Source of the DNA: Methylobacter tundripaludum SV96
Lineage (GTDB): Bacteria > Pseudomonadota > Gammaproteobacteria > Methylococcales > Methylomonadaceae
Length of the DNA stretch: 64,000 nucleotides
Direction: 5' to 3'
Assembly (NCBI RefSeq): GCF_000190755.2
Contig: NZ_JH109153.1
Span: forward strand, 1,053,872-1,117,871
The notes under the pieces were generated by a model. It ran no database searches, was not told the origin of the DNA, and saw only the letters and a list, made by a program, of their open reading frames with translations. Positions 1 through 9,331 of this stretch are shown one piece after another (the first letter of the stretch is position 1; the number at the start of each line of letters is the position of its first letter). Both the position numbers and the translations under genes were made by a program.

Positions 1-342
1 GCAGTGGATTTGATTTATGCCGAAGATGCGCTGGCCATTTACCGGCTGGTGGTGGCGGAAAGCCCGGACTTCCCGGAACTGGGTCAATTGTTTTATCAGA
101 GCGGCCCGCAAGCCGTATTGACGCAGCTGGAGGACTATTTCCGGCAACTGAATGCCGACGGCAGCTATCATATCGCCGATCCGGTATTTGCGGCGGATGC
201 GTTTTTCAGCATGCTGAAAGGCGACCTGCATTTGCGCTGCCTGTTGTCGAAAACGCTACGGCCTTCCGCCGACGAAAAAAAACGCCTGGTCTCACAAGTC
301 ATTGCTTTTTACATGCGGGGTATGCTCCATGCCAAGTCCTAA
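1..342 (+). CDS. TetR-family transcriptional regulator, C-terminal part (gene cut by window edge)
   Basis: The frame is open from base 1 and ends at TAA 340-342, so only about the last 113 residues are visible and the DNA-binding helix-turn-helix lies outside the window. The visible part is all-helical and resembles the ligand-binding/dimerisation domain of AefR-like TetR repressors, ending in a stretch typical of the last helix (VSQVIAFYMRGML). The gene overlaps the start of the TolC-like gene by 14 bases, so it is probably the first gene of the efflux operon that follows and likely regulates it. The family call rests on general pattern and context rather than on a diagnostic motif. Confidence 0.7.
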   Translation, partial: AVDLIYAEDALAIYRLVVAESPDFPELGQLFYQSGPQAVLTQLEDYFRQLNADGSYHIADPVFAADAFFSMLKGDLHLRCLLSKTLRPSADEKKRLVSQVIAFYMRGMLHAKS

Positions 343-1606
343 AAATCATTTAATCGGACTGTTACTGGTTCTGACTGCATCGGGGGCTTCGGCGGAAACG
401 CTGGAAGACGCCTGGAACAGCGCCATTAATAACAACCACCAGATCAAGTCGGCGAAAGCCGATACCAGCGCCTCCGAACAGCAATTGCAATCTGCCCAAG
501 GGCAGCGCTTACCCGATCTTAACGTAAGCAGCGGTTACACCCAGTTTAGCGAAACACCGGCGGCAAAAGCCCAGATAGCGGGGCAATCGGCCCAGTTCAA
601 CACCGCTCAGGCCGGAAGCGTCAAAGCCCAGGCGATTGCCTCGGTGCCGATTTTCACCAGCGGACGTATCAGCCATAACATCGATGCCGCCGAAGCCTCC
701 TTGCAAGCGGTTCAATCCAATGAAACCACCTCGGTATTGAATATCAAAATGCAGGTGGCGGAAGCCTATATCACGGTATTGCGCATGGATAGCGCCTTGC
801 AGGTTGCGCAAAGCCATGTCGATACTCTCGACCTGCACATGAAGGATGTGAATAACCTGTTCGATCAAGGCATGGTCGCGCGTAACGACGTATTGGCGGC
901 CAATGTGGAGCTGGCCAATGCCCGGCAGCTGGTCGTGCAGGCAAATAATCAACTGGACATTGCCAAGGCGCACTATAACCGGCTACTGGACCGGAATCTT
1001 GCCGATGAGGTTAAGCTGGCTCATCAATTCCCTGAATCCCCGCAAGGCACATTAAACGACCTGAGCGGCAATGCGTTAAAACAACGGCCCGAATTGGTCA
1101 CGCTGGCGCAGCAAATAGAGTCGTTAGACCAACAGGCACAGAGCGTAAAAGCCGGACTGTTGCCGCAGGTCGCCGTCAATGGCGGCTATCAATACCAGGA
1201 AAACCGCTATCAGGCCTTTGAAGGCATGTGGATGGCCAATGTCGGCGTGGATTGGAAAATATTCGACGGCAGCTCCGGTCATCGTAGCGATGCGATTACC
1301 CGTCAAGCGATTGCCTTAAAAGAGCAACGCGACGACTTATCCAGTATGATCGGCTTGCAGGTGCGCCAAGCCTGGCTGGATATTCAAGAAACGCAAAAAC
1401 GCATCGCCGTGACTCAGCAAGCCATCGCGCAAGCCGATGAGAACTTAAAAGTCACCACCGACCGCTACCAGCAGGGCTTGTCCACCAATACCGACTTGCT
1501 TAAGGCGGAAGATTTGCGCAAGACGATGCACGATAATTTTAATAATGCGAATTATGATTCCACACTGGCGACACTACATTTGCGGCGCGCGTTAGGCATT
1601 TTATAA
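329..1606 (+). CDS. TolC-family outer membrane efflux channel
   Basis: Predicted 425-residue outer membrane factor that would form the exit duct of the tripartite exporter encoded downstream. I chose ATG 329 because it starts directly before a clean signal peptide (LIGLLLVLTASGASA, cleavage after about residue 24); upstream TTG/ATG choices are out of frame or add a poor leader. The mature protein carries two outer-membrane efflux repeats rich in Ala, Gln and Asn heptads (around 25-215 and 235-420), typical of the TolC helical barrel, with the family ending in a short LRRALGIL. It overlaps the TetR gene and is followed after 22 bases by the HlyD-like adaptor, so it belongs to the same transcript. 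Confidence 0.9.
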   Translation: MPSPKNHLIGLLLVLTASGASAETLEDAWNSAINNNHQIKSAKADTSASEQQLQSAQGQRLPDLNVSSGYTQFSETPAAKAQIAGQSAQFNTAQAGSVKAQAIASVPIFTSGRISHNIDAAEASLQAVQSNETTSVLNIKMQVAEAYITVLRMDSALQVAQSHVDTLDLHMKDVNNLFDQGMVARNDVLAANVELANARQLVVQANNQLDIAKAHYNRLLDRNLADEVKLAHQFPESPQGTLNDLSGNALKQRPELVTLAQQIESLDQQAQSVKAGLLPQVAVNGGYQYQENRYQAFEGMWMANVGVDWKIFDGSSGHRSDAITRQAIALKEQRDDLSSMIGLQVRQAWLDIQETQKRIAVTQQAIAQADENLKVTTDRYQQGLSTNTDLLKAEDLRKTMHDNFNNANYDSTLATLHLRRALGIL

Positions 1607-1628
1607 CACTGGGTTCCCTGCATCGAAT

Positions 1629-2738
1629 ATGGAAAATAAAACCGGAATATTGACTGTTATCGCGCTGCTCATCAGTGGTTTGCTCATTGCACTGGTCGTC
1701 TGGTGGCTGGCGTGGCGCGAACCGCCTTTTCCCGAAGGACTGGTTCAGGCTAATGGCCGCATCGAGGGCGATCATTACACCGTGGCCGGTAAATGGCCGG
1801 GACGCGTCACTGAATTGCTGTCCAGGGAAGGCGATCCGGTTGAAAAAGGCCAAATTCTGGTCAAACTGGATGATGTCCAGACCCGCGCCCGATTAGATCA
1901 GGCCAAATCGGCGGTGGATGTCATTAAAGCAAAGCTCACGGCCGCGCAGACATCGCTGGCAATTTTCAAGAAAAACATCCCGTTAAAGGTAGAAACGGCT
2001 AAAGCCGGGGTTACCCATGCCAATGCGTTCCAGGCTTCCGCCAATGCCACTGAAGAACAGACTCGCAAGGATGCCGAGCGGTTCAGCGAACTGTTAAAAA
2101 GACAAACGGTAGACAAACAGCGCAGCGAACAGGCCGAGCTAAGCTGGAAGGTGGCGCATGCGCAGCGCACCACGGCTCAAGCTGCCGTTGTTCAGGCCGA
2201 AAAACTGTTGGCGGAAGCGGGGCTGGATTGGGACCAAGTCAAAGCCAGGGAGGACGAAGTCGCGGCACTGACTGCTCAAGTGACACAGGCCGAAGCGGCA
2301 CTGGCCGAGGCGCAAAGCATGCTGGACGATCTTGTTATTCGAGCGCCTGCGACCGGCATGATTACTACCCGTGTTGTCGACACCGGTGAAGTGGTGGCGG
2401 CAGGCAGTCCGCTATTCGACATTGTCGATCTGGATCGTCTGTATTTGAAAGTCTATGTGCCGGAAATAGAAATCGGCAAGGTTCGATTAGGTCTGCCTGC
2501 CCGGATTTATACCGATGCATTTCCGGATAAGCCATTTCCGGCGACGCTCCGTTATATTGCCTCCCAGGCGGAATTCACGCCTAAAGAAGTCCAGACCGCC
2601 GATGAGCGAATCAAGCTGGTCTATGCCGTCAAACTCTATCTGGATGAAAATCCGGATCACCGATTGACTCCCGGACTACCCGCCGACGCGGTGATTCGTT
2701 GGCAGGAGAACGCGCCATGGGCGAAACCCCGCTGGTAA
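1629..2738 (+). CDS. HlyD-family membrane fusion (periplasmic adaptor) protein
   Basis: Adaptor subunit of 369 residues linking an inner membrane ABC exporter to the TolC-like channel. One N-terminal membrane anchor (about residues 7-28) is followed by a biotinyl-lipoyl half-motif (VTELLSREGDPVEKGQ), a long coiled coil (about 75-215), the second lipoyl half (VIRAPATGMITTRVVDTGEV) and a beta-barrel region. The layout matches E. coli YhiI, which sits with YhiH and YhhJ in the same type of operon. Its 3' end overlaps the ATPase gene by 22 bases. Confidence 0.9.
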   Translation: MENKTGILTVIALLISGLLIALVVWWLAWREPPFPEGLVQANGRIEGDHYTVAGKWPGRVTELLSREGDPVEKGQILVKLDDVQTRARLDQAKSAVDVIKAKLTAAQTSLAIFKKNIPLKVETAKAGVTHANAFQASANATEEQTRKDAERFSELLKRQTVDKQRSEQAELSWKVAHAQRTTAQAAVVQAEKLLAEAGLDWDQVKAREDEVAALTAQVTQAEAALAEAQSMLDDLVIRAPATGMITTRVVDTGEVVAAGSPLFDIVDLDRLYLKVYVPEIEIGKVRLGLPARIYTDAFPDKPFPATLRYIASQAEFTPKEVQTADERIKLVYAVKLYLDENPDHRLTPGLPADAVIRWQENAPWAKPRW

Positions 2739-4681
2739 ATGAAAACCCTGTCATCAAAATACAGGGATTCTGCAAAAGCTATAAAAAACAGGCCGCCGTA
2801 AAAGGCGTTGACCTGAGTGTTGAGCGCGGCGAAATTTACGGACTGATCGGGCCGGACGGTTCCGGCAAGAGCAGTTTGATGAAGGCGATTGCCGGCGTGC
2901 TGTCCTTTGAACAAGGCGAGCTGGAAGTGTTCGGTATCAAGGTTGATTCCGAGTCGTCCGCAGAGCGCATAAAAGGGCGACTGGGTTTCATGCCGCAGGG
3001 GCTGGGCCTCAATCTCTACGGCGACTTGTCGGTCGAGGAAAATATCGATTTCTTTGCGCAACTGCGTCAGGTAACGCCCGCCCAACTTGCCGAGCGCAAA
3101 CAAAAGCTACTCAAAATAACCCGGCTGGACAAGTTTCGCGACCGGCCGATGAAAAATCTCTCCGGCGGCATGAAGCAAAAACTGGGGCTGGTTTGCACAC
3201 TGATTCATGGACCTGAACTGGTCGTCCTTGACGAACCCACAACCGGCGTTGATCCGGTTTCGCGCGGCGACTTCTGGGCCATTCTCGCCGAACTGCTACG
3301 CGAGCAGGGCGTTACGGCGTTGGTTTCTACGGCGTATATGGATGAAGCGGCTCGTTTCCATCGGCTTTCCTTGATGTATGACGGACGCATACTGGCCGCA
3401 GGAGAGCCGGAGTTTATTTGTCGGCAGGCGCAAGGCAGTCTGGTCGAGCTGTCGGCCGAACCCCAGATTCAGGCGCTGGATCAACTTAAAAATCATTATG
3501 CCCAGGTGGAAGCCATCGGCTCCCGGTTGCGGGTTTTTGTTGATGATAAATCTCCGAATGAGGCATCAAAAGCAGTCTCCGATTTGCTCGTTGGCGTCGA
3601 AGTTAAAGCCATTCGCGCCTCTGAAGCCGAACTGGAAGATGCCTTTATTGCCTTGTTGCGCAGGCGGCGACTGGCCGATCAGAAGACAAACAATCATGCC
3701 GTTCCCCGTCTGGATCCGCCGTTGCCTGAAGGTCAAGGCATCGCTATAGAGGCGCGGCAATTAACCCGCGATTTCGGTCAATTCCGTGCGGTCGACCGGA
3801 TCGATTTCACAGTTCGTCAAGGAGAGATATTCGGCCTGCTTGGAGCCAATGGAGCAGGCAAGACTACCGCCATTAAAATGCTGACCGGCATAGTGCCGCC
3901 CACCGCCGGAGAAGGTCAGGTGGCGGGCGCCGATATGCGTTATGCAGGACAAACTATCAAGGAACGCATCGGCTATATGTCGCAGGCGTTTTCCCTTTAT
4001 CTGGATCTGACGGTGCTGGAGAATATCCATCTTTATGCGCGCATTTATGGCGTTAGCAGGAGCATCATCAAGCAACGCATCGCCTGGGTAATAGACATTG
4101 CCGGATTAGCCGATGTCACCGGGCAGCTGACAGGCAGCCTGCCGATGGGTATCCGTCAGCGGCTGGCGTTGGGTTGTGCGCTGGCCCACCAGCCCGGCGT
4201 GCTTTTTCTGGATGAACCGACCTCAGGCGTCGATCCTGTCGGACGCCGCCGCTTCTGGGATATTCTGGTGCGCCTTGCCCGCGTGGAACAAGTCGCTATT
4301 CTGGTGACTACGCATTACATGAGTGAAGCCGAGCATTGCGATCATCTGGCGCTGATGTATGCAGGCCGTATCATAGCCGACGATTCACCAACAAACATGA
4401 TCCGGGCCTTGCAACAGGAAGCCGGGCAATTGCTTAAAATCGCCACCGACCGCCCACTGGAAGCGCTGGCTTTACTTAAACAGGCCGATTTCAAGGGTGC
4501 CGCTCTATTCGGCAAGCATATTCATCTGTTGGCGCTGGATATTGAAACAGTGAAAAAACAGATTGACGCCTTACTGGATAAACAGGCCATTCGGCTGATT
4601 GATTTGACTGTCCATGCGCCTACGCTGGAAGATGTTTTTGTTTACCGGGTTCTGGCCCTGGAAAACCAGGAGCTGTCATGA
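2717..4681 (+). CDS. ABC exporter ATPase with two nucleotide-binding domains (RbbA/YhiH-like)
   Basis: A 654-residue protein made of two ABC ATPase domains in tandem. Domain 1 has Walker A GPDGSGKS (45-52), signature LSGGMKQK (about 147) and Walker B LVVLDEPTTG (about 168). Domain 2 has Walker A GANGAGKT (about 375) and Walker B VLFLDEPTSG (about 494), but its signature reads LPMGIRQR rather than LSGGxxQR, so that site may be catalytically weak, as in other YhiH-type proteins. ATG 2717 was chosen because it follows a GGAGA ribosome site at 2704-2709. Unlike full-length RbbA, it has no membrane domain; two separate permeases follow, the first overlapping by ATGA. Confidence 0.92.
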   Translation: MGETPLVNENPVIKIQGFCKSYKKQAAVKGVDLSVERGEIYGLIGPDGSGKSSLMKAIAGVLSFEQGELEVFGIKVDSESSAERIKGRLGFMPQGLGLNLYGDLSVEENIDFFAQLRQVTPAQLAERKQKLLKITRLDKFRDRPMKNLSGGMKQKLGLVCTLIHGPELVVLDEPTTGVDPVSRGDFWAILAELLREQGVTALVSTAYMDEAARFHRLSLMYDGRILAAGEPEFICRQAQGSLVELSAEPQIQALDQLKNHYAQVEAIGSRLRVFVDDKSPNEASKAVSDLLVGVEVKAIRASEAELEDAFIALLRRRRLADQKTNNHAVPRLDPPLPEGQGIAIEARQLTRDFGQFRAVDRIDFTVRQGEIFGLLGANGAGKTTAIKMLTGIVPPTAGEGQVAGADMRYAGQTIKERIGYMSQAFSLYLDLTVLENIHLYARIYGVSRSIIKQRIAWVIDIAGLADVTGQLTGSLPMGIRQRLALGCALAHQPGVLFLDEPTSGVDPVGRRRFWDILVRLARVEQVAILVTTHYMSEAEHCDHLALMYAGRIIADDSPTNMIRALQQEAGQLLKIATDRPLEALALLKQADFKGAALFGKHIHLLALDIETVKKQIDALLDKQAIRLIDLTVHAPTLEDVFVYRVLALENQELS

Positions 4682-5832
4682 ATTTAATCCGTGTCTGGGC
4701 GGTAACTTATAAAGAGTGGCGTGAAATTTTGCGTGACCGGCTGTTTTTCGCCATGGCTTTCGTGCTGCCTCTGGTTATCTTTCTGGTACTGGGCTGGGGG
4801 ATTTCCTTCGACGTGGAAAATATTCCGTTCGCAGTGCTCGATCAGGATAAGACGGCCATGAGCCGGGATTTTCTGCACCGGTTTATTGATTCCCGTTATT
4901 TCGATTACAAAGGCGATGTCCGTAGCGAACGCGAATTCGACGCGCTGTTGGCGCATAGCGATATACGCTTTGCCATCATCATCCCACCCAGATTCCAGGA
5001 GCATCTGCTGGCCGGGCAATCGACATCGGTACAAAGCCTTATCGATGGCGTTTTCCCTTACCGGGCACAGGTGGCAAAAGGTTATGTATCGGCGATTATC
5101 GCCAATTTTAATAGCTATTCCTTGGCTGATTATTTAGCCGGAACGCGTGGCATTTCCAGAGAACAAGCCCTTGCTCAAGTTGCCCCGGTATTGATTGATC
5201 CGCGTTATTTGTATAACCAGGCGTTGCGTAGCCAGTGGTCTATGGCATCGGGCTTGCTGATGCTGGTGTTGATGGTGACTCCGCCGTTTCTTACTGCGCT
5301 GGGCGTGGTGCGGGAAAAGGAAAACGGTTCTATCTACAATATTTATGCCTCCACCATCAGCCGTAGCGAATTTATTCTGGGTAAATTCCTGCCTTATCTG
5401 CTGATTTCCTGCCTGAACATTCTTATTCTCTGGTGGGTAGTCATGAACGTGTTCGGCACCCCCTTCAAAGGCGACCCACTGTTTTATTATGCCGCCTCAG
5501 TAATCTATGTGATCTGTACGGCGGGTGCCGGCCTACTGATATCATTGCTGGTTCAAACCCAGGTTGCCGCGATCATGCTGACCATGGTGATTTCCTTTGT
5601 CCCGGCTATGCTGTACTCGGGCCTGCTGGTGCCTATTGAATCAATGGAGGCGGGAACCCAATTTGAGGCGCATTTGTTCCCGACGCTTTATTATCTGCGC
5701 ATTTCATGGGGCAGTTTTCTTAAAGGATTGGGCTGGGCCGAACTTTGGTTCGATGTGGTTGCGCTAATGCTTTACGCTATTATCCTGTGGGTTGTCGGCT
5801 ACCTTAATTTCCACAAAAGGCCGAAACAATGA
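4678..5832 (+). CDS. ABC-2 type permease (first of two)
   Basis: Inner membrane subunit of 384 residues in the ABC-2 (YhhJ/YhgE-like) family. An N-terminal transmembrane helix (about 21-43) is followed by a large extracytoplasmic domain (about 45-170) and five C-terminal helices from about residue 185 on. The conserved VVREKENGSI segment that precedes the helix bundle in these drug/antibiotic exporters is present. Start and stop overlap the neighbours by ATGA on both sides, indicating translational coupling and a stoichiometric complex with the double ATPase. The substrate cannot be read from the sequence. Confidence 0.92.
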   Translation: MNLIRVWAVTYKEWREILRDRLFFAMAFVLPLVIFLVLGWGISFDVENIPFAVLDQDKTAMSRDFLHRFIDSRYFDYKGDVRSEREFDALLAHSDIRFAIIIPPRFQEHLLAGQSTSVQSLIDGVFPYRAQVAKGYVSAIIANFNSYSLADYLAGTRGISREQALAQVAPVLIDPRYLYNQALRSQWSMASGLLMLVLMVTPPFLTALGVVREKENGSIYNIYASTISRSEFILGKFLPYLLISCLNILILWWVVMNVFGTPFKGDPLFYYAASVIYVICTAGAGLLISLLVQTQVAAIMLTMVISFVPAMLYSGLLVPIESMEAGTQFEAHLFPTLYYLRISWGSFLKGLGWAELWFDVVALMLYAIILWVVGYLNFHKRPKQ

Positions 5833-6983
5833 ATAGCAGCCGTTTCCTGTTATGGTGGGATCGCGTCATCGCCATGACCGTTAAAGAGCTGAAACAGCTT
5901 TTCCGCGATCCGGTGCTGCTTGCGATCATTGTTTATTTTTTTACCGCTGACGTTTATATGGCAGGCAACGGCATAAAACTGAATCTTCACAGCGCATCGG
6001 TGATGGTCATCGATCATGATCATAGCGCCGCCTCCCGTGAATTGATTTATCGTTTTCGACCGCCTTATTTCGATTTGAAGGGAGAAATTTCCGGTAAAAA
6101 AGAAGCTGAAAACTTGTTAAATAAAGGACAAATCCTGGCGGTACTGGATATACCGGAACACTTTCAACGGGACTTGTTGCGGGGCAAACAAGTTGCCGTT
6201 CAATTACAGGTGGATACCAGTAATACGGTGCTGGGCACGTTGGCAACCTCGTACGCCACGGAAATTACCGCAGGCTTCGGCCAGGACCTGGCAATGCAAC
6301 AGCTTGGGTTGAGCGCAGGGCAGGTGGATAGCCTGCCCGTTATCGAGGATCGTCATCGCGTGTTGTACAATCCCAACCAGATTGACAGCTGGTTTATGTC
6401 GATCTCGGAGCTATTGACTGTCATCACCATACTGTCGATGATGCTGCCCGCGGCGGCGGCCGTTCGGGAAAAGGAGCGCGGCACCATCGAACAACTGGCG
6501 GTATCGCCGCTGACGCCGCTCCAGATTCTGCTGCCCAAGGTCATCGCCATGAGCCTGGTGATTCTTTTAGGCACGGCGGTGTGTTTATTCCTGATCATCA
6601 TCCCGGTTTTTCATTTGCCGGTTAAAGGCAGTATCGGACTGTTCTTTGCCGTAACCGCTTTGTATGTCTTCGCAACTTCGGGGATTGGCCTGTTCATAGC
6701 GACTGTCAGTCGCAGTCTGGGCCAGGTGTCAATGTTGGTGATTTTGCTGCTGATGCCGATATTGCTGCTTTCGGGCGCATGGACGCCGCCGGAAGCCATG
6801 CCGCAAGGTCTTCGCTGGGCCATGGCTATTTCCCCTTTGTACTACTTTATTGAAATGGGCTATGACATTTTGCTCAAAGGCGCGGGCATTGCTGTTTTAA
6901 AGGATTCGCTGCTTGGGTTAACGCTATTGGGCTTAGTCTTCTTCAGCTTCGGCGTGTGGCGTTTCCGGCGGCAGTTTGGATAA
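5829..6983 (+). CDS. ABC-2 type permease (second of two)
   Basis: Second permease, also 384 residues and of the same architecture as the preceding one: N-terminal helix, periplasmic domain, then AAVREKERGTIEQL and a C-terminal helix bundle. The two permeases probably form a heterodimer with the double ATPase. The gene overlaps its partner by ATGA and is the last of the operon; two hairpins lie in the 106 bases after its stop. Taken together the operon (TetR, TolC, HlyD, ATPase, two permeases) is a self-contained tripartite exporter. Confidence 0.92.
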   Translation: MNSSRFLLWWDRVIAMTVKELKQLFRDPVLLAIIVYFFTADVYMAGNGIKLNLHSASVMVIDHDHSAASRELIYRFRPPYFDLKGEISGKKEAENLLNKGQILAVLDIPEHFQRDLLRGKQVAVQLQVDTSNTVLGTLATSYATEITAGFGQDLAMQQLGLSAGQVDSLPVIEDRHRVLYNPNQIDSWFMSISELLTVITILSMMLPAAAAVREKERGTIEQLAVSPLTPLQILLPKVIAMSLVILLGTAVCLFLIIIPVFHLPVKGSIGLFFAVTALYVFATSGIGLFIATVSRSLGQVSMLVILLLMPILLLSGAWTPPEAMPQGLRWAMAISPLYYFIEMGYDILLKGAGIAVLKDSLLGLTLLGLVFFSFGVWRFRRQFG

Positions 6984-7047
6984 TCTCAGGAGTTTGCATC
7001 AAACACATCAATTGAAGCCGTCATCTGTTGATGTTCTCCGTGGAACC

Positions 7048-7078
7048 GGTGCGCATAATTGATTACCTCATGCGCACC
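7048..7078. terminator. Hairpin between convergent genes
   Basis: Perfect 9-base arms (GGTGCGCAT at 7048-7056, ATGCGCACC at 7070-7078) enclose a 13-base loop between the convergent permease and bacterioferritin-like genes. There is no clear T-tract, so it may act as a weak bidirectional terminator or simply be a repeat. A second, weaker hairpin (ACATCAA/TTGATGT) lies at 7005-7034. Confidence 0.4.
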
Positions 7079-7089
7079 CCTTAACCGCC

Positions 7090-7545
7090 TTATTGGTCAA
7101 ACGATTGCACATCGCCCGGTTTCCGAAGCATTTTATTCACCTCGTCCAGATGCAGTTCTTCCCCGACAATCATCTCTCTCGCATACTCCTCCAACAATAC
7201 TGAAACGCCCTCGGAGGCTTTCAGCAGGTCAAAATAGGCGGCTATCGCTGTTTTCTCGTGCTCCAGGCTTTCTCTTAGAATATCGCCAATATCGTGTTTG
7301 GCTGTTTCCAATAAAGGGCCGATCTTGAGAGAAGGATGTCCTCCCAATAAGGTCACCAGCTCGCCCGCTTTATGCGCATGAGCAAGGCTCTCGTCAGCAT
7401 TGCCCTTCAGCCAGGAAACAATGGGAATGCGGTTATAGCCGTAAACCATCAGCGAGTAATGCGTGTAGCGCACAACCCCCGCCAGTTCAAGCTCCATAAT
7501 TTTGTTAAGAATATCTACAGCCCGTTGTTTTTGTTGATCGTTCAT
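7090..7545 (-). CDS. Bacterioferritin-like di-iron protein
   Basis: A 151-residue four-helix-bundle protein of the ferritin/bacterioferritin superfamily, expected to oxidise and store iron in the cytoplasm. The ferroxidase ligand pattern is visible: E18, E53 with H56, E97, and E129 with H132 (two ExxH pairs). The length is close to the usual 155-160 for bacterioferritin. The Met that binds haem in classical Bfr is not evident, so it may be a haem-free variant. The start is supported by AGGAG eight bases upstream. It stands alone, with a 276-base gap upstream that should hold its promoter. Confidence 0.82.
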   Translation of the reverse strand: MNDQQKQRAVDILNKIMELELAGVVRYTHYSLMVYGYNRIPIVSWLKGNADESLAHAHKAGELVTLLGGHPSLKIGPLLETAKHDIGDILRESLEHEKTAIAAYFDLLKASEGVSVLLEEYAREMIVGEELHLDEVNKMLRKPGDVQSFDQ

Positions 7546-7821
7546 GTCGATGCTCCTGTTGATTATAGAAAAATGTCACCTAACATTAAGCGACACCCAT
7601 TCAGATGTTCATCAAAAATTCGGATAACGATGTAAGACACCGTCTCACCACCTAATTACTTGAAGTCCTAGACTATAGCAACAACAATTTTCCTCAAAAT
7701 GAATTGATGAAAAAATGACCCAAAGCTTGAATCAAGCGCTACTCCACTTAAACGCGCTGTTTGGGGATACAATAAGCGCATAACCTGCCTATAACGCGAT
7801 GCCCACACTGGAGATTTCTCG

Positions 7822-8274
7822 ATGAACTATACAAACATGCTGGCTGTGGCGTTCGCCGAAGCGCAAGCCGGTTTTGATGAAGGCGGCGTACCGGTCGGCG
7901 CGGCGCTGTTCGACGCGCATGGCAACCTGCTCGGACGCGGCCGCAATCGCCGGGTACAAGACAACGATCCTTCCATCCACGGCGAAACCGATGCCTTTCG
8001 TAAAGCCGGCCGCCAAACCAACTATCGCGACAAGATTTTGGTAACGACACTGGCGCCCTGCTGGTATTGCTCGGGTTTGATCCGGCAATTCAATATCGGC
8101 ACGGTGGTAGTCGGTGAATCGGTCAACTTCGAAGGCCACCTGGATTGGCTCAAGGATGCCGGAGTACACATTGTTGAAATGAACGACGCCGATTGCATTG
8201 CGCTGATGCGGCGCTTTATCGAACAATCGCCGCAAATCTGGTTTGAAGACATCGGCGAATGCGCTTGCACTTAA
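7822..8274 (+). CDS. Cytosine deaminase, yeast FCY1-type
   Basis: A 150-residue zinc hydrolase of the cytidine deaminase fold, predicted to convert cytosine to uracil for pyrimidine salvage. The zinc ligands and catalytic glutamate are H53, E55 (HGE), C80 and C83 (PCWYC). The pattern follows the small fungal enzyme rather than the large bacterial CodA: the region after the second zinc motif (VVVGESVNF) and the C-terminal segment PQIWFEDIGE closely resemble yeast FCY1 as I recall it. A guanine or tRNA deaminase is less likely because those use HAE and a different C-terminus. It is a single gene with its own upstream gap. Confidence 0.82.
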   Translation: MNYTNMLAVAFAEAQAGFDEGGVPVGAALFDAHGNLLGRGRNRRVQDNDPSIHGETDAFRKAGRQTNYRDKILVTTLAPCWYCSGLIRQFNIGTVVVGESVNFEGHLDWLKDAGVHIVEMNDADCIALMRRFIEQSPQIWFEDIGECACT

Positions 8275-8413
8275 CAGCCGCAGACACCTTTCCAAGCCAA
8301 AATGCTTGCTGAATCCGCCTGTCTGAATATGCGGCGACCCAATCTAACGATATGCCCCATGGCGGTTTTTCAGTTATAATCCCCCACTTTTTATTGCCCA
8401 AGAGCGTTAATCC

Positions 8414-9328
8414 GTGTCCAGCATAAACAACGACTTATCTACTTTTCAGGGACTCATCCTGGCCTTACAGAAATACTGGTCAGATCAAGGCTGTATTTTA
8501 TTGCAGCCGTTGGATCAAGAAGTTGGCGCGGGGACGTTTCATCCCGCCACATTTTTACGCGCCATAGGCCCCGAGCCTTGGAACGCGGCTTATGTGCAAC
8601 CGTCGCGCAGGCCGACCGACGGCCGCTTCGGCGAAAACCCCAACCGCTTGCAGCATTACTACCAGTTTCAGGTGGTGTTAAAACCGTCGCCGGACAATAT
8701 TCAGGAATTGTATCTGGGTTCGTTACGCCATTTGGGCCTGGATTTGCTCGAACACGATGTGCGCTTTGTCGAAGACAATTGGGAATCACCGACGCTGGGC
8801 GCATGGGGCTTGGGCTGGGAAGTCTGGTTAAACGGCATGGAAGTGACCCAGTTCACCTATTTCCAGCAAGTCGGCGGCCTCGAATGCAGGCCGATCACCG
8901 GCGAAATCACTTACGGCCTGGAGCGCATCGCGATGTACTTGCAGGGCGTTAAAAGCGTTTACGATCTGGTCTGGACCAAAGGCCCCTTCGGCACCGTCAC
9001 TTACGGCGACGTGTTCCATCAAAATGAAGTGGAAATGTCCGCTTACAACTTCGAACACGCCAACGTCGAGTTCATGTTCGAGTGTTTCAACACCTACGAG
9101 CAGGAATGCACCAAGCTGATCGAATTGAACTTGCCGTTACCGGCCTATGAAATGGTGCTGAAAGCCTCGCATGCCTTTAACCTGCTGGATGCGCGTCACG
9201 CCATTTCGGTTACCGAGCGCCAACGGTATTTGTTACGGGTCAGGAATTTGGCCAAATCCGTTGCCGAAGTTTATTACCAACGCAGGGAATCGCTGGGGTT
9301 TCCGATGTGTCAGAATCCGGCCGAGTAA
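8414..9328 (+). CDS. glyQ: Glycyl-tRNA synthetase alpha subunit
   Basis: Catalytic subunit of the heterotetrameric bacterial glycyl-tRNA synthetase, which charges tRNA-Gly. The 304-residue length and highly conserved blocks such as [34 protein letters not shown] and [14 protein letters not shown] identify it without doubt. The start is GTG 8414. In most gammaproteobacteria glyS follows immediately; here two unrelated AT-rich genes come between (9332-10931), the first only three bases after the glyQ stop. Confidence 0.98.
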   Translation: MSSINNDLSTFQGLILALQKYWSDQGCILLQPLDQEVGAGTFHPATFLRAIGPEPWNAAYVQPSRRPTDGRFGENPNRLQHYYQFQVVLKPSPDNIQELYLGSLRHLGLDLLEHDVRFVEDNWESPTLGAWGLGWEVWLNGMEVTQFTYFQQVGGLECRPITGEITYGLERIAMYLQGVKSVYDLVWTKGPFGTVTYGDVFHQNEVEMSAYNFEHANVEFMFECFNTYEQECTKLIELNLPLPAYEMVLKASHAFNLLDARHAISVTERQRYLLRVRNLAKSVAEVYYQRRESLGFPMCQNPAE

Positions 9329-9331
9329 TCC

